Source of the DNA: Metasolibacillus fluoroglycofenilyticus | GTDB taxonomy: Bacteria > Bacillota > Bacilli > Bacillales_A > Planococcaceae | NCBI RefSeq assembly: GCF_003049645.1 | Contig: NZ_PYWK01000001.1 | Location: forward strand, 248,001 to 312,000 | DNA: 64,000 nucleotides | Direction of reading: 5' to 3' | Program-made: the position numbers and the translations under genes | Part shown: positions 27,495 to 35,649 of the stretch, piece after piece | How positions within the stretch are numbered: position 1 is the first letter of the stretch | How the letters are laid out: each line of letters begins with the position of its first letter | The notes under the pieces: model-generated | What the model saw: the letters and a program-made list of their open reading frames with translations, nothing else | What the model was told of the DNA's origin: nothing | Database searches by the model: none

Positions 27495-28279
27495 TCTATT
27501 TCACCAGCCTTTGCTAATGGAATTTGCAATGCCTGTAAATCAGTAGCTACGTTATTGCTACGCATGAGCGATTCGCCAACAAGCACACCACAAGCCCCAG
27601 CCGCCGCTACAAATTCTACATCCTCTGGTCCCCAAATACCGCTTTCGCTAATAAAGGCGATATCGTCATTTGTTAAATGCTGTGCTACCTCTGCGGTTTG
27701 TGCCAAATCAACCTCAAATGTTTTTAAATTACGGTTATTCACACCGATTATTTTTGGATTTATTTGCAATGCGCGTTGTAGCTCATCTATGTCATGCACC
27801 TCTACTAAAACATCGAGCTGTAAAGCTGTTGCATAGGCATGTAGAGAGGCAAGCTCCTCATCTGTTAAAGCAGCGACAATGAGCAAAATTACTGATGCAC
27901 CAGCAGCCTTTGCATAATCGATTTGCACTGGATCAATAATAAAATCCTTGCATAGTACAGGAATATGAACAGCCTGTGCCACCGCATGTAAGTCAGCAAA
28001 AGAGCCTTTGAAAAATTTCCCTTCAGTTAAAACTGAAATACAAATAGCGCCTGCCTGTTCATAAATTTTTGCTTGCTCTACTGGTTCAACATTTGTTGCA
28101 ATATCGCCCTTTGAGGGGGAGGCGCGCTTCATCTCTGCAATAATCTGAACAGTTGTAGCTTGACGCAGCCGCTCGTAAAGAGAGGGGCGTTTTACCGTTT
28201 CAGTAAAATTAGGTTTTACAGTGCGTAAATTAGCTAGTTCGGTTTTTTTATGCTCAATAATTTGAGTTAAAATCGTCAT
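27491..28279 (-). CDS. trpC: indole-3-glycerol phosphate synthase
   Basis: A 262-residue TIM barrel closing the indole ring. Motifs include IAEMKRASPSKGDI, LTEGKFFKGS, VLCKDFIIDP, IGVNNRNLKTFEVD and the phosphate loop SESGIWGPEDV. A strong AAAGGAGGAAA site lies just before its ATG, inside the end of trpD, and its stop overlaps the trpF start. Confidence 0.97.
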   Translation of the reverse strand: MTILTQIIEHKKTELANLRTVKPNFTETVKRPSLYERLRQATTVQIIAEMKRASPSKGDIATNVEPVEQAKIYEQAGAICISVLTEGKFFKGSFADLHAVAQAVHIPVLCKDFIIDPVQIDYAKAAGASVILLIVAALTDEELASLHAYATALQLDVLVEVHDIDELQRALQINPKIIGVNNRNLKTFEVDLAQTAEVAQHLTNDDIAFISESGIWGPEDVEFVAAAGACGVLVGESLMRSNNVATDLQALQIPLAKAGEIE

Positions 28280-29304
28280 TGGATTTCCTCCTTTTGCTGC
28301 GAATAGGCAATAACCGCCTGTAATTTTTCGAGAGCACGCCCTGAAAAAATGCTATCCTTGGCGATTTCGATTCCCTCTTTAATTGTTTGTGCGGAGCCGT
28401 ATGCAAAGAAACCAATTCCTGCATTGAGCAGCACTGTATCTAAATAAGCGCCCTGCTGTCCATTTAATAAATCAAGCATAATTTTTGCATTTTCCTGTGC
28501 ATTCCCCCCGCGAACTGCTGACAATGGTGCAGCGCGTAAGCCGACATCCTCAGCACGTAGCTTGAACGGGATAATGTCGCCAAGGTCAAGTAATGCAAGT
28601 GTGTTTTCTCCCTCTAACGATGCCTCATCCATGCCTCTCGTGCCAGATACGACAATTGCCCGTTTGCGACCAAGCATATCTAATACTTGCGCATAATCTG
28701 TCGTAAAATGCGGGCGATTAATTCCGACAAATTGTGTTTTTAATGGGACAGGATTCGTCAAAGGTCCAACTAAATTGAAAATAGTCGGTTTGCCGATAGC
28801 CTGACGTATTGCGCCGATACGCTTTAATTTAGGATGCATATTAGGTGCGTGTAAAAAAGCGATACCATGCTGTGCAAGCAACTCAGTTGTTTCCTCTACG
28901 GAAGGAAGCAGCCGAATTTGCAGCGCCTCCAATACGTCAGAGCTACCAGCAGCACTTGATATTTTACGATTGCCATGCTTTGCCACAAGCAGACCGCCAC
29001 CAGCGAGAACGAATGCTGTTGTTGTACTAATATTAAAGCTTTGCAAGCCATCGCCACCTGTACCGCAATTATCGATATAAATGCCCTCAGGCACATTAAT
29101 TTTTACCGCATTATCGCGCATAATCATTGCTAGACCTGCAACCTCTTGTGCTGTTTCTCCTTTGACACTAAGGTTTATTAAAAAATCAGCAATATCCTCT
29201 GCTGCTGTTGCCTCGGAAAAAATGAACGTTGCTGCGTCCTTCATTTCATCAATCGTTAAATTTTCATTTTTTTTAACTTTCGCTATATATTGTTGTAATA
29301 CCAT
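28276..29304 (-). CDS. trpD: anthranilate phosphoribosyltransferase
   Basis: A 342-residue enzyme transferring phosphoribose from PRPP to anthranilate. NCGTGGDGLQSFNISTT, in parts NCGTGGDG and NISTT, plus KHGNRKISSAAGSSD and PLTNP are the family signatures. ATG 29304 is preferred over GTG 29313 because the GGAGGGG site lies 8 bases before the ATG but touches the GTG. That ribosome site is part of the last codons of the truncated trpE upstream, so trpD translation appears coupled to it. Confidence 0.95.
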   Translation of the reverse strand: MVLQQYIAKVKKNENLTIDEMKDAATFIFSEATAAEDIADFLINLSVKGETAQEVAGLAMIMRDNAVKINVPEGIYIDNCGTGGDGLQSFNISTTTAFVLAGGGLLVAKHGNRKISSAAGSSDVLEALQIRLLPSVEETTELLAQHGIAFLHAPNMHPKLKRIGAIRQAIGKPTIFNLVGPLTNPVPLKTQFVGINRPHFTTDYAQVLDMLGRKRAIVVSGTRGMDEASLEGENTLALLDLGDIIPFKLRAEDVGLRAAPLSAVRGGNAQENAKIMLDLLNGQQGAYLDTVLLNAGIGFFAYGSAQTIKEGIEIAKDSIFSGRALEKLQAVIAYSQQKEEIQ

Positions 29305-29309
29305 TTGAT

Positions 29310-30092
29310 TCACCCCTCCGTTGTAAAATCAATTTGCCCATTAAAGCCGATATAGCCTAACATAGATGGAATGTTTTTGGCTGCTTCAGCTAATGCATCA
29401 ATCGAGTGAGCAGAAGGAGGGAGTTGCCCATCTTCAGCCCATCCAATCACTTCAGGAATCTTCGTTGTGACAGTACTATTTTTCACGTTAATGACGCTAT
29501 TTGTCGATGAACCAATCAAGATGTCATTGGAAAACTCTACATAATATAAATAAGCTGCTCTTTGCTCTACGCGAAATGTACGGTAGTCAGCAAAAGCTTC
29601 ATTTATACTGTGCATGTTGTTGCCATTCGTTAATTGCTCAATTAGTAGGTCTAAATTTGGGGCTTGCTGCTCGATTTCGATATTTGTATGAACAATCGCC
29701 AGCTCGTCTGTCATATGGTCAAAAATAATGACGGTATCATACACTTGAAACAGTACCTCATTGTCGTGAATATAACCGATAGCACCTCCCATGAAAGGGT
29801 ATTCTGTATGCTGAGAAATGCGCGGCATCATTTGCTTGAGTGATTGAATTAAGTCGCCATAATACGTATAGGTTTGATTTGTTAAATGATTGATTTCCTG
29901 TAAAATGTCACCGCTACCGCTATATGTTTTGCGTGGGTTTGCACCAATAAAGGAATAGCGTCCAGCCGTTTCGTGCTTCATGGCACTTTCTAATAAAAAC
30001 TTTTGTGTACCTTGCAACCGATTAAAAATAATAATAGGGGTTAGACAATCGCCATTTATTTTTCGAATCGTTGTCCGTGAAAATTTTTGCAT
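29310..30092 (-). pseudogene. trpE: internally deleted anthranilate synthase component I (trpE remnant), frame intact
   Basis: An uninterrupted 260-codon frame where a TrpE of about 460-510 residues is expected. The N-terminal third is recognisable (FNRLQGTQKFLLESA, GRYSFIGANPRKTYS, PFMGGAIGYIHD). Then only pieces remain: YYVEFSNDILIGSS, which should be followed by the PERL and PIAGT motifs, and GYIGFNGQIDF near the stop. The catalytic motifs between them (the H-x-V-D-LGRND, SGAPK and GAGIVADS elements) are absent, so chorismate chemistry is not expected. It retains a GAAGGAGG ribosome site, follows an intact T-box and supplies the trpD ribosome site. It may be a decayed gene or a repurposed leader protein. 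No trpG is present in the window. Confidence 0.8.
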
Positions 30093-30114
30093 ATTTTTTC
30101 CTCCTTCTAAAATA

Positions 30115-30400
30115 AAAAAAGTCCTCTACAAAAAGGAATTTCCTTTTTGTAGAGGACGATAAATACCGCGTTGCCACCTCAGCTTGAAGCATATTTGCTT
30201 CCACTCAATCCCCTTATAACGTAGGGGAATTCCGTCCGTCGACAAGCTAATGCCAACAGCTCTCCTAAGGCCCATTCACAATTGTTTATGGTACATTTTC
30301 ACCAGCCATGCACTCTCTCAAACATAAAACAATTGCTACTATTCTTAGTCATCAATTTTTCTCAGCTCAAACTAAACTCTACTCATCTCGTCTTATGGTG
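30115..30400 (-). promoter_or_regulatory. T-box leader, tryptophan type
   Basis: Read on the minus strand, the region ends with AGGTGGCAACGCGG (T-box bulge, 30166-30180), which competes with a 16-bp terminator stem GTCCTCTACAAAAAGG / CCTTTTTGTAGAGGAC (30121-30157) followed by a T-run. Upstream lie a GGTG-containing apical loop and, on the 3' side of stem I, GAATGGGCC, whose UGG (30272-30274) fits a tryptophan specifier. Uncharged tRNA-Trp should allow read-through into trpE'-DCFBA. The exact 5' end is uncertain. Confidence 0.88.
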
Positions 30401-30580
30401 GTCGCGCTCCCGCAACCTGCTACCATGCCCGAACAAAGATGTAGTGCCATTGTAAAAGGTATGTGTAAAAAAGTCAATCAATTCTGATAAATTAGGCGGA
30501 AAAATTGCAGTTGAAAAGCATTTTCAAAGAAGGCAGTAATGGCTGCTGCAGAGGTAAAGACTTTTTTATATAAAAGCGAA

Positions 30581-30615
30581 GGCTGTCCGAAAAGATAAAA
30601 TCTTTTCGGACAGCC
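30581..30615. terminator. palindromic terminator after queT
   Basis: Perfect arms GGCTGTCCGAAAAGA and TCTTTTCGGACAGCC with a 5-base loop. It lies between the trp leader and the queT stop, so it ends queT transcription on the minus strand. Confidence 0.75.
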
Positions 30616-30657
30616 TTTCCTGACACAGCCTTAGAGCGCCACGCACGCGCAACAGCT

Positions 30658-31143
30658 TTATATTAGTTTCTTAAAATCAAGTCGCTTGTTCAATAAATAC
30701 ATAATTGGGGCGCTAATCGCTAACACAGTGAATTCACCAACTGCAACGACAAGCCAAGTTTCCCAAAATGGTAGCTCTAATACTAAATTTAATTGGAACG
30801 CAATAATAAACATCGTAAACGTAAATAGAAACGTATTGATGATTAAGCGAGCCCAAATATTTTTGACATATTTACAAATAAAAATAAAGATGCCCAGCGT
30901 TACAACAGTATGTCCTACGCCAAAAATTAAATCAATTGGTCCAACTGAAGAAAATAAAAAGTTGGAAATAAGTACGCCAAGTACGACACCAACCATGTAA
31001 CGAGGGTTAAATGCCACTAAATGGTTAAACATTTCAGCAATGCGGAACTGCACTTGCCCAAAGCTAATAGGAGCAACGAGCATTGTCACTGCGATATACA
31101 GTGCTGCAATAATGGCACTCGCTGCTAAAAACTTTACCTTCAT
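30658..31143 (-). CDS. queT: QueT-family queuosine-precursor transporter (ECF S component)
   Basis: A 161-residue membrane protein with five or six helices. The N-terminal ASAIIAALYIAVTMLVAPIS, followed by FGQVQFRIAEMFNHLVAFNP and GVVLGV, is typical of QueT, the substrate-binding part of an energy-coupling-factor importer. A preQ1-I riboswitch whose 3' end includes the ribosome site precedes it, which independently supports a preQ1/queuine-type substrate. The shared ECF ATPase/T component is not in the window. Confidence 0.93.
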   Translation of the reverse strand: MKVKFLAASAIIAALYIAVTMLVAPISFGQVQFRIAEMFNHLVAFNPRYMVGVVLGVLISNFLFSSVGPIDLIFGVGHTVVTLGIFIFICKYVKNIWARLIINTFLFTFTMFIIAFQLNLVLELPFWETWLVVAVGEFTVLAISAPIMYLLNKRLDFKKLI

Positions 31144-31151
31144 ATCGAATT

Positions 31152-31190
31152 CCTCCTAGTTTTTTTGCGTGGGATGGTTGCGAACCACGG
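31152..31190 (-). promoter_or_regulatory. preQ1 class I riboswitch, translational type
   Basis: On the minus strand, CGTGGTTCGCAACCATCCCACG forms the short P1 hairpin (in parts: CGTGG, loop TTCGCAACCATC, CCACG). The A-rich tail CAAAAAAACTAGGAGG follows. This is the H-type pseudoknot layout of preQ1-I, and the AGGAGG at the end is the queT ribosome site, so ligand binding should hide it. The nearest neighbour gene fits the ligand. Confidence 0.88.
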
Positions 31191-31625
31191 TGTATAAACA
31201 CAAATAGATATTATAACTAAAATTTTGTACTAGAGCAATAGAGAACATAAAATAATTAGTCATCTTAATTCAGTGAATGTTTTCTAGAAGGAGTGAAACT
31301 TTACTTTACGAAAAGCGGGAGTTGAGTGGCATAAAGACTTAATAACATCACGAATTTTTAAAAGACTACTAACTCGTTGTAAGCTATAAAAATAGGGTTA
31401 GAGTTAGCTGGTGCACAATTAATTAAAAAAGACACAAAAAGTTCACAATTTATAAAATGCTTTAGTTTAGTGGTTTAAAGCGCCAAATTGTAAGAATATT
31501 TATGTATTTCGTCATCGGAACATTTTTAATATTATTGACTACGTAAAAGGTCACGTGTAATATTACGATAATTATCACTTTATTCAAATGAAGTGAGGCA
31601 AGAATTATGGGGGGATTCATTTACT
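31191..31625. other. AT-rich intergenic region between divergent queT and the ABC importer
   Basis: About 435 bases with no open frame that has a ribosome site, no T-box despite the possible tryptophan-type importer downstream, and no family A or B repeat. It should contain the promoters of both divergent units. Confidence 0.5.
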
Positions 31626-32627
31626 ATGAGAAACAAACTAGCATTTTTACTTGTAGCAGTACTTTTGCTTCTAGCAGCATGTGGTACTGGCTCAGATAAT
31701 CAGTCATCTACTAATACAGAGACAAACAATAATAATGCTTCAGATGAGGCAAAAACTTATAAAATTGGGGTGACACAAATTGTTGAGCACCCTTCATTAG
31801 ATGCAGCATATAAAGGCTTCCAGGCGGCATTTGCGGATGCGGGTATTGAAGCAGAATTTATTTACAACACGGCAAATGGTGATAATAATGCGAATATGTC
31901 GATTGCACAAAAGCTAGTAGGAGATCAAGTAGATTTAATTTTTGCAAACTCTACACCATCTGCTCAAGCGGCAAAAAGTGCAACATCTGATATTCCGATT
32001 GTTTTCACATCTGTAACCGATGCAATGGATGCACAATTAATAGATTCAATGGAAGCACCGGGTGGCAATGTAACAGGAACGATTGACTTACATCCAGATA
32101 CTATCGCCAACACGATAGCCTTTATGAAAAACGAGCTGGGTGCAACAAAAGTCGGCACAGTTTATAATTCAGGTGAGCAAAACTCGGTTGCACAAATTGC
32201 GCAAGTGAAGCAAGCATTAACAGATGCGGGTTTAGAATTAGTTGAAGCATCAGTAGCAACATCTGCTGAGGTAAAGCAAGCAACAGAGTCATTAGTAGGA
32301 AAAGTAGACGCACTCTATATCGTAACAGATAATACAGTCGTTTCCGCATTAGAATCGGTAATCGATGTAGCAAAAGCAAACAATCTCCCAACGATGGTAG
32401 GGGAGCTAGATTCAGTTGCACGCGGTGGCTTAGGTGCATATGGCTTTGAATATTACGATATCGGCTATGAAGCAGGACAGATGGCAATCAAAATTTTACA
32501 AGAGGGTAAATCGCCAAGCGAAGTACCTGCAGCATATCCTGCGAATTTAAAACTAGTAATCAATAAAGATACAGCAGATTCATTAGGCATTGAAGTGAAA
32601 GATGCGTGGAATGCTGAAGTAAAATAA
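31626..32627 (+). CDS. ABC importer substrate-binding lipoprotein (TrpX-like)
   Basis: A 333-residue lipoprotein: the signal peptide ends in LLLLAACGTG (lipobox Cys near residue 20), then an Asn/Ser/Thr-rich linker. The mature domain has KIGVTQIVEHPSLDAAYKGF, FANSTPSAQAA, TSVTDAMDAQL and GAYGFEYYDIGY, which is the ABC_sub_bind family containing streptococcal TrpX. ATG 31626 follows GGGGGG. It heads an SBP-permease-ATPase operon. Tryptophan or a related aromatic is a reasonable substrate given the family and the trp operon 1.5 kb away, but neither proves it. Confidence 0.88.
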   Translation: MRNKLAFLLVAVLLLLAACGTGSDNQSSTNTETNNNNASDEAKTYKIGVTQIVEHPSLDAAYKGFQAAFADAGIEAEFIYNTANGDNNANMSIAQKLVGDQVDLIFANSTPSAQAAKSATSDIPIVFTSVTDAMDAQLIDSMEAPGGNVTGTIDLHPDTIANTIAFMKNELGATKVGTVYNSGEQNSVAQIAQVKQALTDAGLELVEASVATSAEVKQATESLVGKVDALYIVTDNTVVSALESVIDVAKANNLPTMVGELDSVARGGLGAYGFEYYDIGYEAGQMAIKILQEGKSPSEVPAAYPANLKLVINKDTADSLGIEVKDAWNAEVK

Positions 32628-32649
32628 TTTTTTTGGGAGATGATTCAAT

Positions 32650-33669
32650 ATGTTTACAGCATTATTTGGCTCAGTGGAGCAAGGAATCATCTATGCAATT
32701 ATGGCACTCGGAGTGTATTTAACATTCCGAGTGTTAGACTTTCCAGATTTAACGGTTGATGGAAGCTTTGTGACAGGAGCAGCGACAGCAGCGATGATGA
32801 TTGTGCTCGGCTATCATCCAATTATCGCTACATTAGTGGCAATTGTGGCTGGATTTATTGCAGGATGTATGACGGGCTTACTACACACAAAAGGAAAAAT
32901 AAATCCACTGCTTTCTGGGATTTTAATGATGATCGCATTATGGTCAATTAATTTGCGAATAATGGGGTTAACTGCTGAAAACTCAATCGGACGTTCGAAT
33001 ATCCCTTTATTAAATGAGGGTACAATTTTTACACAGTTTTATGATTTTTGGCGTAATTTGGGTATTGATGATGCACTCAATAATATTTTGAAGAGCATGG
33101 GCATTACTCCAGTACCTTCAACATGGGGTACGTTGCTTGTCGTGATTATTATTACGGTTATTATTAAATTTATTGTGGATTGGTTCTTAAAAACAGAGGT
33201 AGGACTTGCGATTCGTGCGACAGGTGACAACAAGCGAATGATTCGTAGTTTTTCGGCTAATACAGATAAATTAATTATTTTAGGGCTAGGCATTTCGAAT
33301 GCACTTGTCGCATTTTCTGGTGCTTTAATTGCGCAATATGCAAAATATGCTGATATTGGGCTTGGCATAGGGATGATTGTTATTGGCCTTGCATCGGTTA
33401 TTATTGGCGAAGCGATTTTCGGCACAAAAACAATTTTCCGCACGACTTTAGCAGTTGTTGTTGGGGCAATTATTTATCGTATTATTTATGCGATTGCATT
33501 GCGTATCGATTGGCTCGATACAGGCGATATGAAGCTTATTACAGCAGTAATTGTTATTTTAGCGCTTGTTATTCCGCAAATAGTAAATAAGCGTAAACAG
33601 CAAAAAAATAAGACAAAGCGTTTAGCAGAGCGACAATTAGCCAAGCAGGGAGGTAAACCACTTGCTTAA
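32650..33669 (+). CDS. ABC importer permease (TrpY-like)
   Basis: A 339-residue permease with eight to ten helices. FRVLDFPDLTVDGSF near the N-terminus, GKINPLLSGILMMIALWSIN in the middle and LRATGDN-like AIRATGDNKRMIRSF belong to the branched-chain-like permease family used by TrpXYZ and related importers. The C-terminus is strongly basic. It starts 22 bases after the lipoprotein stop and overlaps the ATPase by 8 bases. It forms the transmembrane dimer. Confidence 0.9.
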   Translation: MFTALFGSVEQGIIYAIMALGVYLTFRVLDFPDLTVDGSFVTGAATAAMMIVLGYHPIIATLVAIVAGFIAGCMTGLLHTKGKINPLLSGILMMIALWSINLRIMGLTAENSIGRSNIPLLNEGTIFTQFYDFWRNLGIDDALNNILKSMGITPVPSTWGTLLVVIIITVIIKFIVDWFLKTEVGLAIRATGDNKRMIRSFSANTDKLIILGLGISNALVAFSGALIAQYAKYADIGLGIGMIVIGLASVIIGEAIFGTKTIFRTTLAVVVGAIIYRIIYAIALRIDWLDTGDMKLITAVIVILALVIPQIVNKRKQQKNKTKRLAERQLAKQGGKPLA

Positions 33670-34456
33670 ATTAGAACAGATTAATAAAATTTTTAATGAA
33701 GGCACACCAGATGAAAAGGTAGCATTAAATGATATTAATTTATCCCTAGCTCCTGGTGATTTTGTCACAATAATTGGCAGTAATGGTGCTGGAAAATCCA
33801 CAATGATGAATATGATTTCTGGTGCGTTAACACCTGATTATGGCACTGTCTCAATTGAGGATACAGATGTTACACGCTTACCAGAATATAAGCGTTCACA
33901 ATATCTTGGACGTGTGTTCCAAGACCCGATGGCAGGAACTGCACCCTCTATGACGATTGAAGAGAACTTAGCCATTGCCTATTCACGCCATGCGAAACGT
34001 ACTTTACGTCGTGGTGTTGACCGCGAGCGTCGAGACTTTTTCCGCACATCGCTTGAGAGGCTACACTTAAATTTAGAAAATCGCCTTAACGCAAAAGTCG
34101 GCTTATTGTCGGGCGGAGAGCGTCAAGCCTTATCGTTATTAATGGCAACATTCACAAAGCCCGCAATCCTTTTATTAGACGAGCATACCGCAGCGTTAGA
34201 CCCTTCACGCGCGGAGCTTATTACCCGTTTAACAAAGGAGCTAGTAGAGGTGGATAATTTAACAACATTAATGGTCACACATAATATGCAACAAGCTTTA
34301 GATTTAGGAAATCGCTTAATTATGATGGACAAAGGGCAAATCATTTTACAAGTAGATGAGCAATCAAAACAAGGCTTAACAATTCCAGACCTAATGGCAG
34401 AATTCGAGCGCATCCGCGGTGAAAAAATGAATTCCGACCGTGCGCTGTTAGGCTAA
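33662..34456 (+). CDS. ABC importer ATP-binding protein (TrpZ-like)
   Basis: A 264-residue ABC ATPase: Walker A GSNGAGKST, Q-loop VFQDP, signature LLSGGERQALSLLMA, Walker B ILLLDEHTAALDP and H-loop VTHNM. The Glu-His after Walker B, in place of the commoner Glu-Pro, is seen in this subfamily. TTG at 33662 is chosen because GGGAGG lies 8 bases before it and it overlaps the permease end. It is the last gene before a strong terminator. Confidence 0.93.
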   Translation: MLKLEQINKIFNEGTPDEKVALNDINLSLAPGDFVTIIGSNGAGKSTMMNMISGALTPDYGTVSIEDTDVTRLPEYKRSQYLGRVFQDPMAGTAPSMTIEENLAIAYSRHAKRTLRRGVDRERRDFFRTSLERLHLNLENRLNAKVGLLSGGERQALSLLMATFTKPAILLLDEHTAALDPSRAELITRLTKELVEVDNLTTLMVTHNMQQALDLGNRLIMMDKGQIILQVDEQSKQGLTIPDLMAEFERIRGEKMNSDRALLG

Positions 34457-34462
34457 TGATGG

Positions 34463-34500
34463 AAAAGCGCAGGAAAATAATGATTCCCTGCGCTTTTTAA
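34463..34500 (+). terminator. intrinsic terminator of the ABC importer operon
   Basis: AAAAGCGCAGGAA pairs with TCCCTGCGCTTTTT, ending in a T-run. Confidence 0.85.
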
Positions 34501-34575
34501 CCTCCAATATTTTTAAAATAAAAAGAAATTTCCTGGGGAATATTATATAATATTGTCTAAAAAGGAGGGATGCTA

Positions 34576-35532
34576 GTGATTGTAATGGCAAGGAATATGC
34601 CAGATTATCTGCTTTATTTAGAAACCTTGCTTCAAAGAAATAGTCAGGATACAAGCTTGTATGAATTGTACCAAAGAACGAAGGTCGGCTACTTGGGGGA
34701 AAGTAGAGTAGACCGAGAATGGGCGGATATTTTTTTAGAGCAGAAGCATTATCTTTTTCATGATTATCAAATAACGAACCTAGCAAATTTCACACATCAG
34801 ATTGACACCATTTTTATTTGCCAATCCTTTGTGCTGCTTCTTGAAGTAAAGCATATCATGGGGCGGTTGGATTTTGAATCACGAACACATCAATTTATCC
34901 GCACTAAAAGTGATGGCACCCAGGACGTTTATCGCAATCCAATCGACCAAATTGAACGCCATCGACTTTTCATCGAAATACTTCTTCGTAAATGGGGGAT
35001 TGGACTACCTGTAATACCCGCAATTATCATGACAAGCGCCTCATCTCATATCGGTATGACACCACCGCAATATTTAATTTTCCACGTGACAGGCTTACGC
35101 ACAAAACTTCAGCAACTTTTCAAAAAGTATTCCCCAACGATAACGAGTGAACAACTAACGAGTTTAAAAGAATTATTGCTTGCAAGCTATGAAAGAAAAC
35201 CATTTAGCAGGCCAGCTATTCCGCCTGAAACAGTACTAGGTGCAATATGTCCGCATTGCCAACCTACTGTCCGTTTACAGCATTGGCGCGGCAAAAGCTT
35301 TCAATGCCCTTACTGTACTAAACGTTTTGATGATGCGATTTTAACAGGGTTGCATGATTATAAAATATTATTTGGCGAAAGGCTGACAAATCGCACATTT
35401 CGGGAGTTTTTTGGTATTGCTGATGTGAAGGTGGCTGGCAATTTATTAGCTCAGCTTAATTTAGAGGGAATTGGAGAAAGAAAAAAGAGGGAATATATTA
35501 TACCTGAAAGTGTAACATGGAATAAAGTCTAA
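34576..35532 (+). CDS. NERD-domain protein with C-terminal zinc ribbon
   Basis: About 318 residues. The NERD nuclease-related domain (residues about 35-150) shows GYLGESRVDRE, HQIDTIFI and VLLLEVKHIMG, preserving the acidic and E-x-K residues of the restriction-endonuclease fold, then NPIDQIERHR. A CPHC...CPYC zinc ribbon follows near residue 230. Its function in Bacilli is unknown; a DNA-processing or defence role is conjecture. GTG 34576 sits 7 bases after AAAGGAGG; the ATG at 34570 is too close to it. The last codons (TWNKV) are the first unit of a 21-bp tandem array that stays in frame beyond the stop. Confidence 0.85.
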   Translation: MIVMARNMPDYLLYLETLLQRNSQDTSLYELYQRTKVGYLGESRVDREWADIFLEQKHYLFHDYQITNLANFTHQIDTIFICQSFVLLLEVKHIMGRLDFESRTHQFIRTKSDGTQDVYRNPIDQIERHRLFIEILLRKWGIGLPVIPAIIMTSASSHIGMTPPQYLIFHVTGLRTKLQQLFKKYSPTITSEQLTSLKELLLASYERKPFSRPAIPPETVLGAICPHCQPTVRLQHWRGKSFQCPYCTKRFDDAILTGLHDYKILFGERLTNRTFREFFGIADVKVAGNLLAQLNLEGIGERKKREYIIPESVTWNKV

Positions 35533-35612
35533 AAAACATGGAATAAACCTCGAAAAACATGGAATAAACTCCAGAAAACATGGAATAAATCTCGAAAAAC
35601 ATGGAATAAATC
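35515..35612 (+). repeat. 21-bp tandem array overlapping the NERD gene end
   Basis: ACATGGAATAAA starts at 35515, 35536, 35557, 35578 and 35599: five units, exact 21-bp period. The first unit encodes the gene's last residues and its TAA stop. Units 2-5 have CGA or CAG there and remain open in the same frame, giving KTWNK-xx heptads. Confidence 0.9.
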
Positions 35613-35614
35613 AA

Positions 35615-35646
35615 AAAATCCCCCGTACAGCAAGGGGATTTTCTTG
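35615..35646. terminator. bidirectional terminator between NERD gene and ilvA
   Basis: AAAAATCCCC and GGGGATTTTC arms flank a short loop, with A and T runs on either side, so it can serve both convergent genes. Confidence 0.75.
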
Positions 35647-35649
35647 TTC

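Noticed and set aside
31191-31625. T-box leader for the TrpXYZ-like importer
   Set aside because: No AGGGUGG-type T-box bulge, specifier loop or terminator/antiterminator pair seen on the plus strand.
34576-35532. Part of a phage-defence island around the NERD protein
   Set aside because: Neighbours are a metabolic ABC importer and ilvA; no restriction, toxin or integrase genes nearby.
35515-35612. Possible CRISPR array from 21-bp repeats
   Set aside because: Units are contiguous with no spacers and are partly coding.
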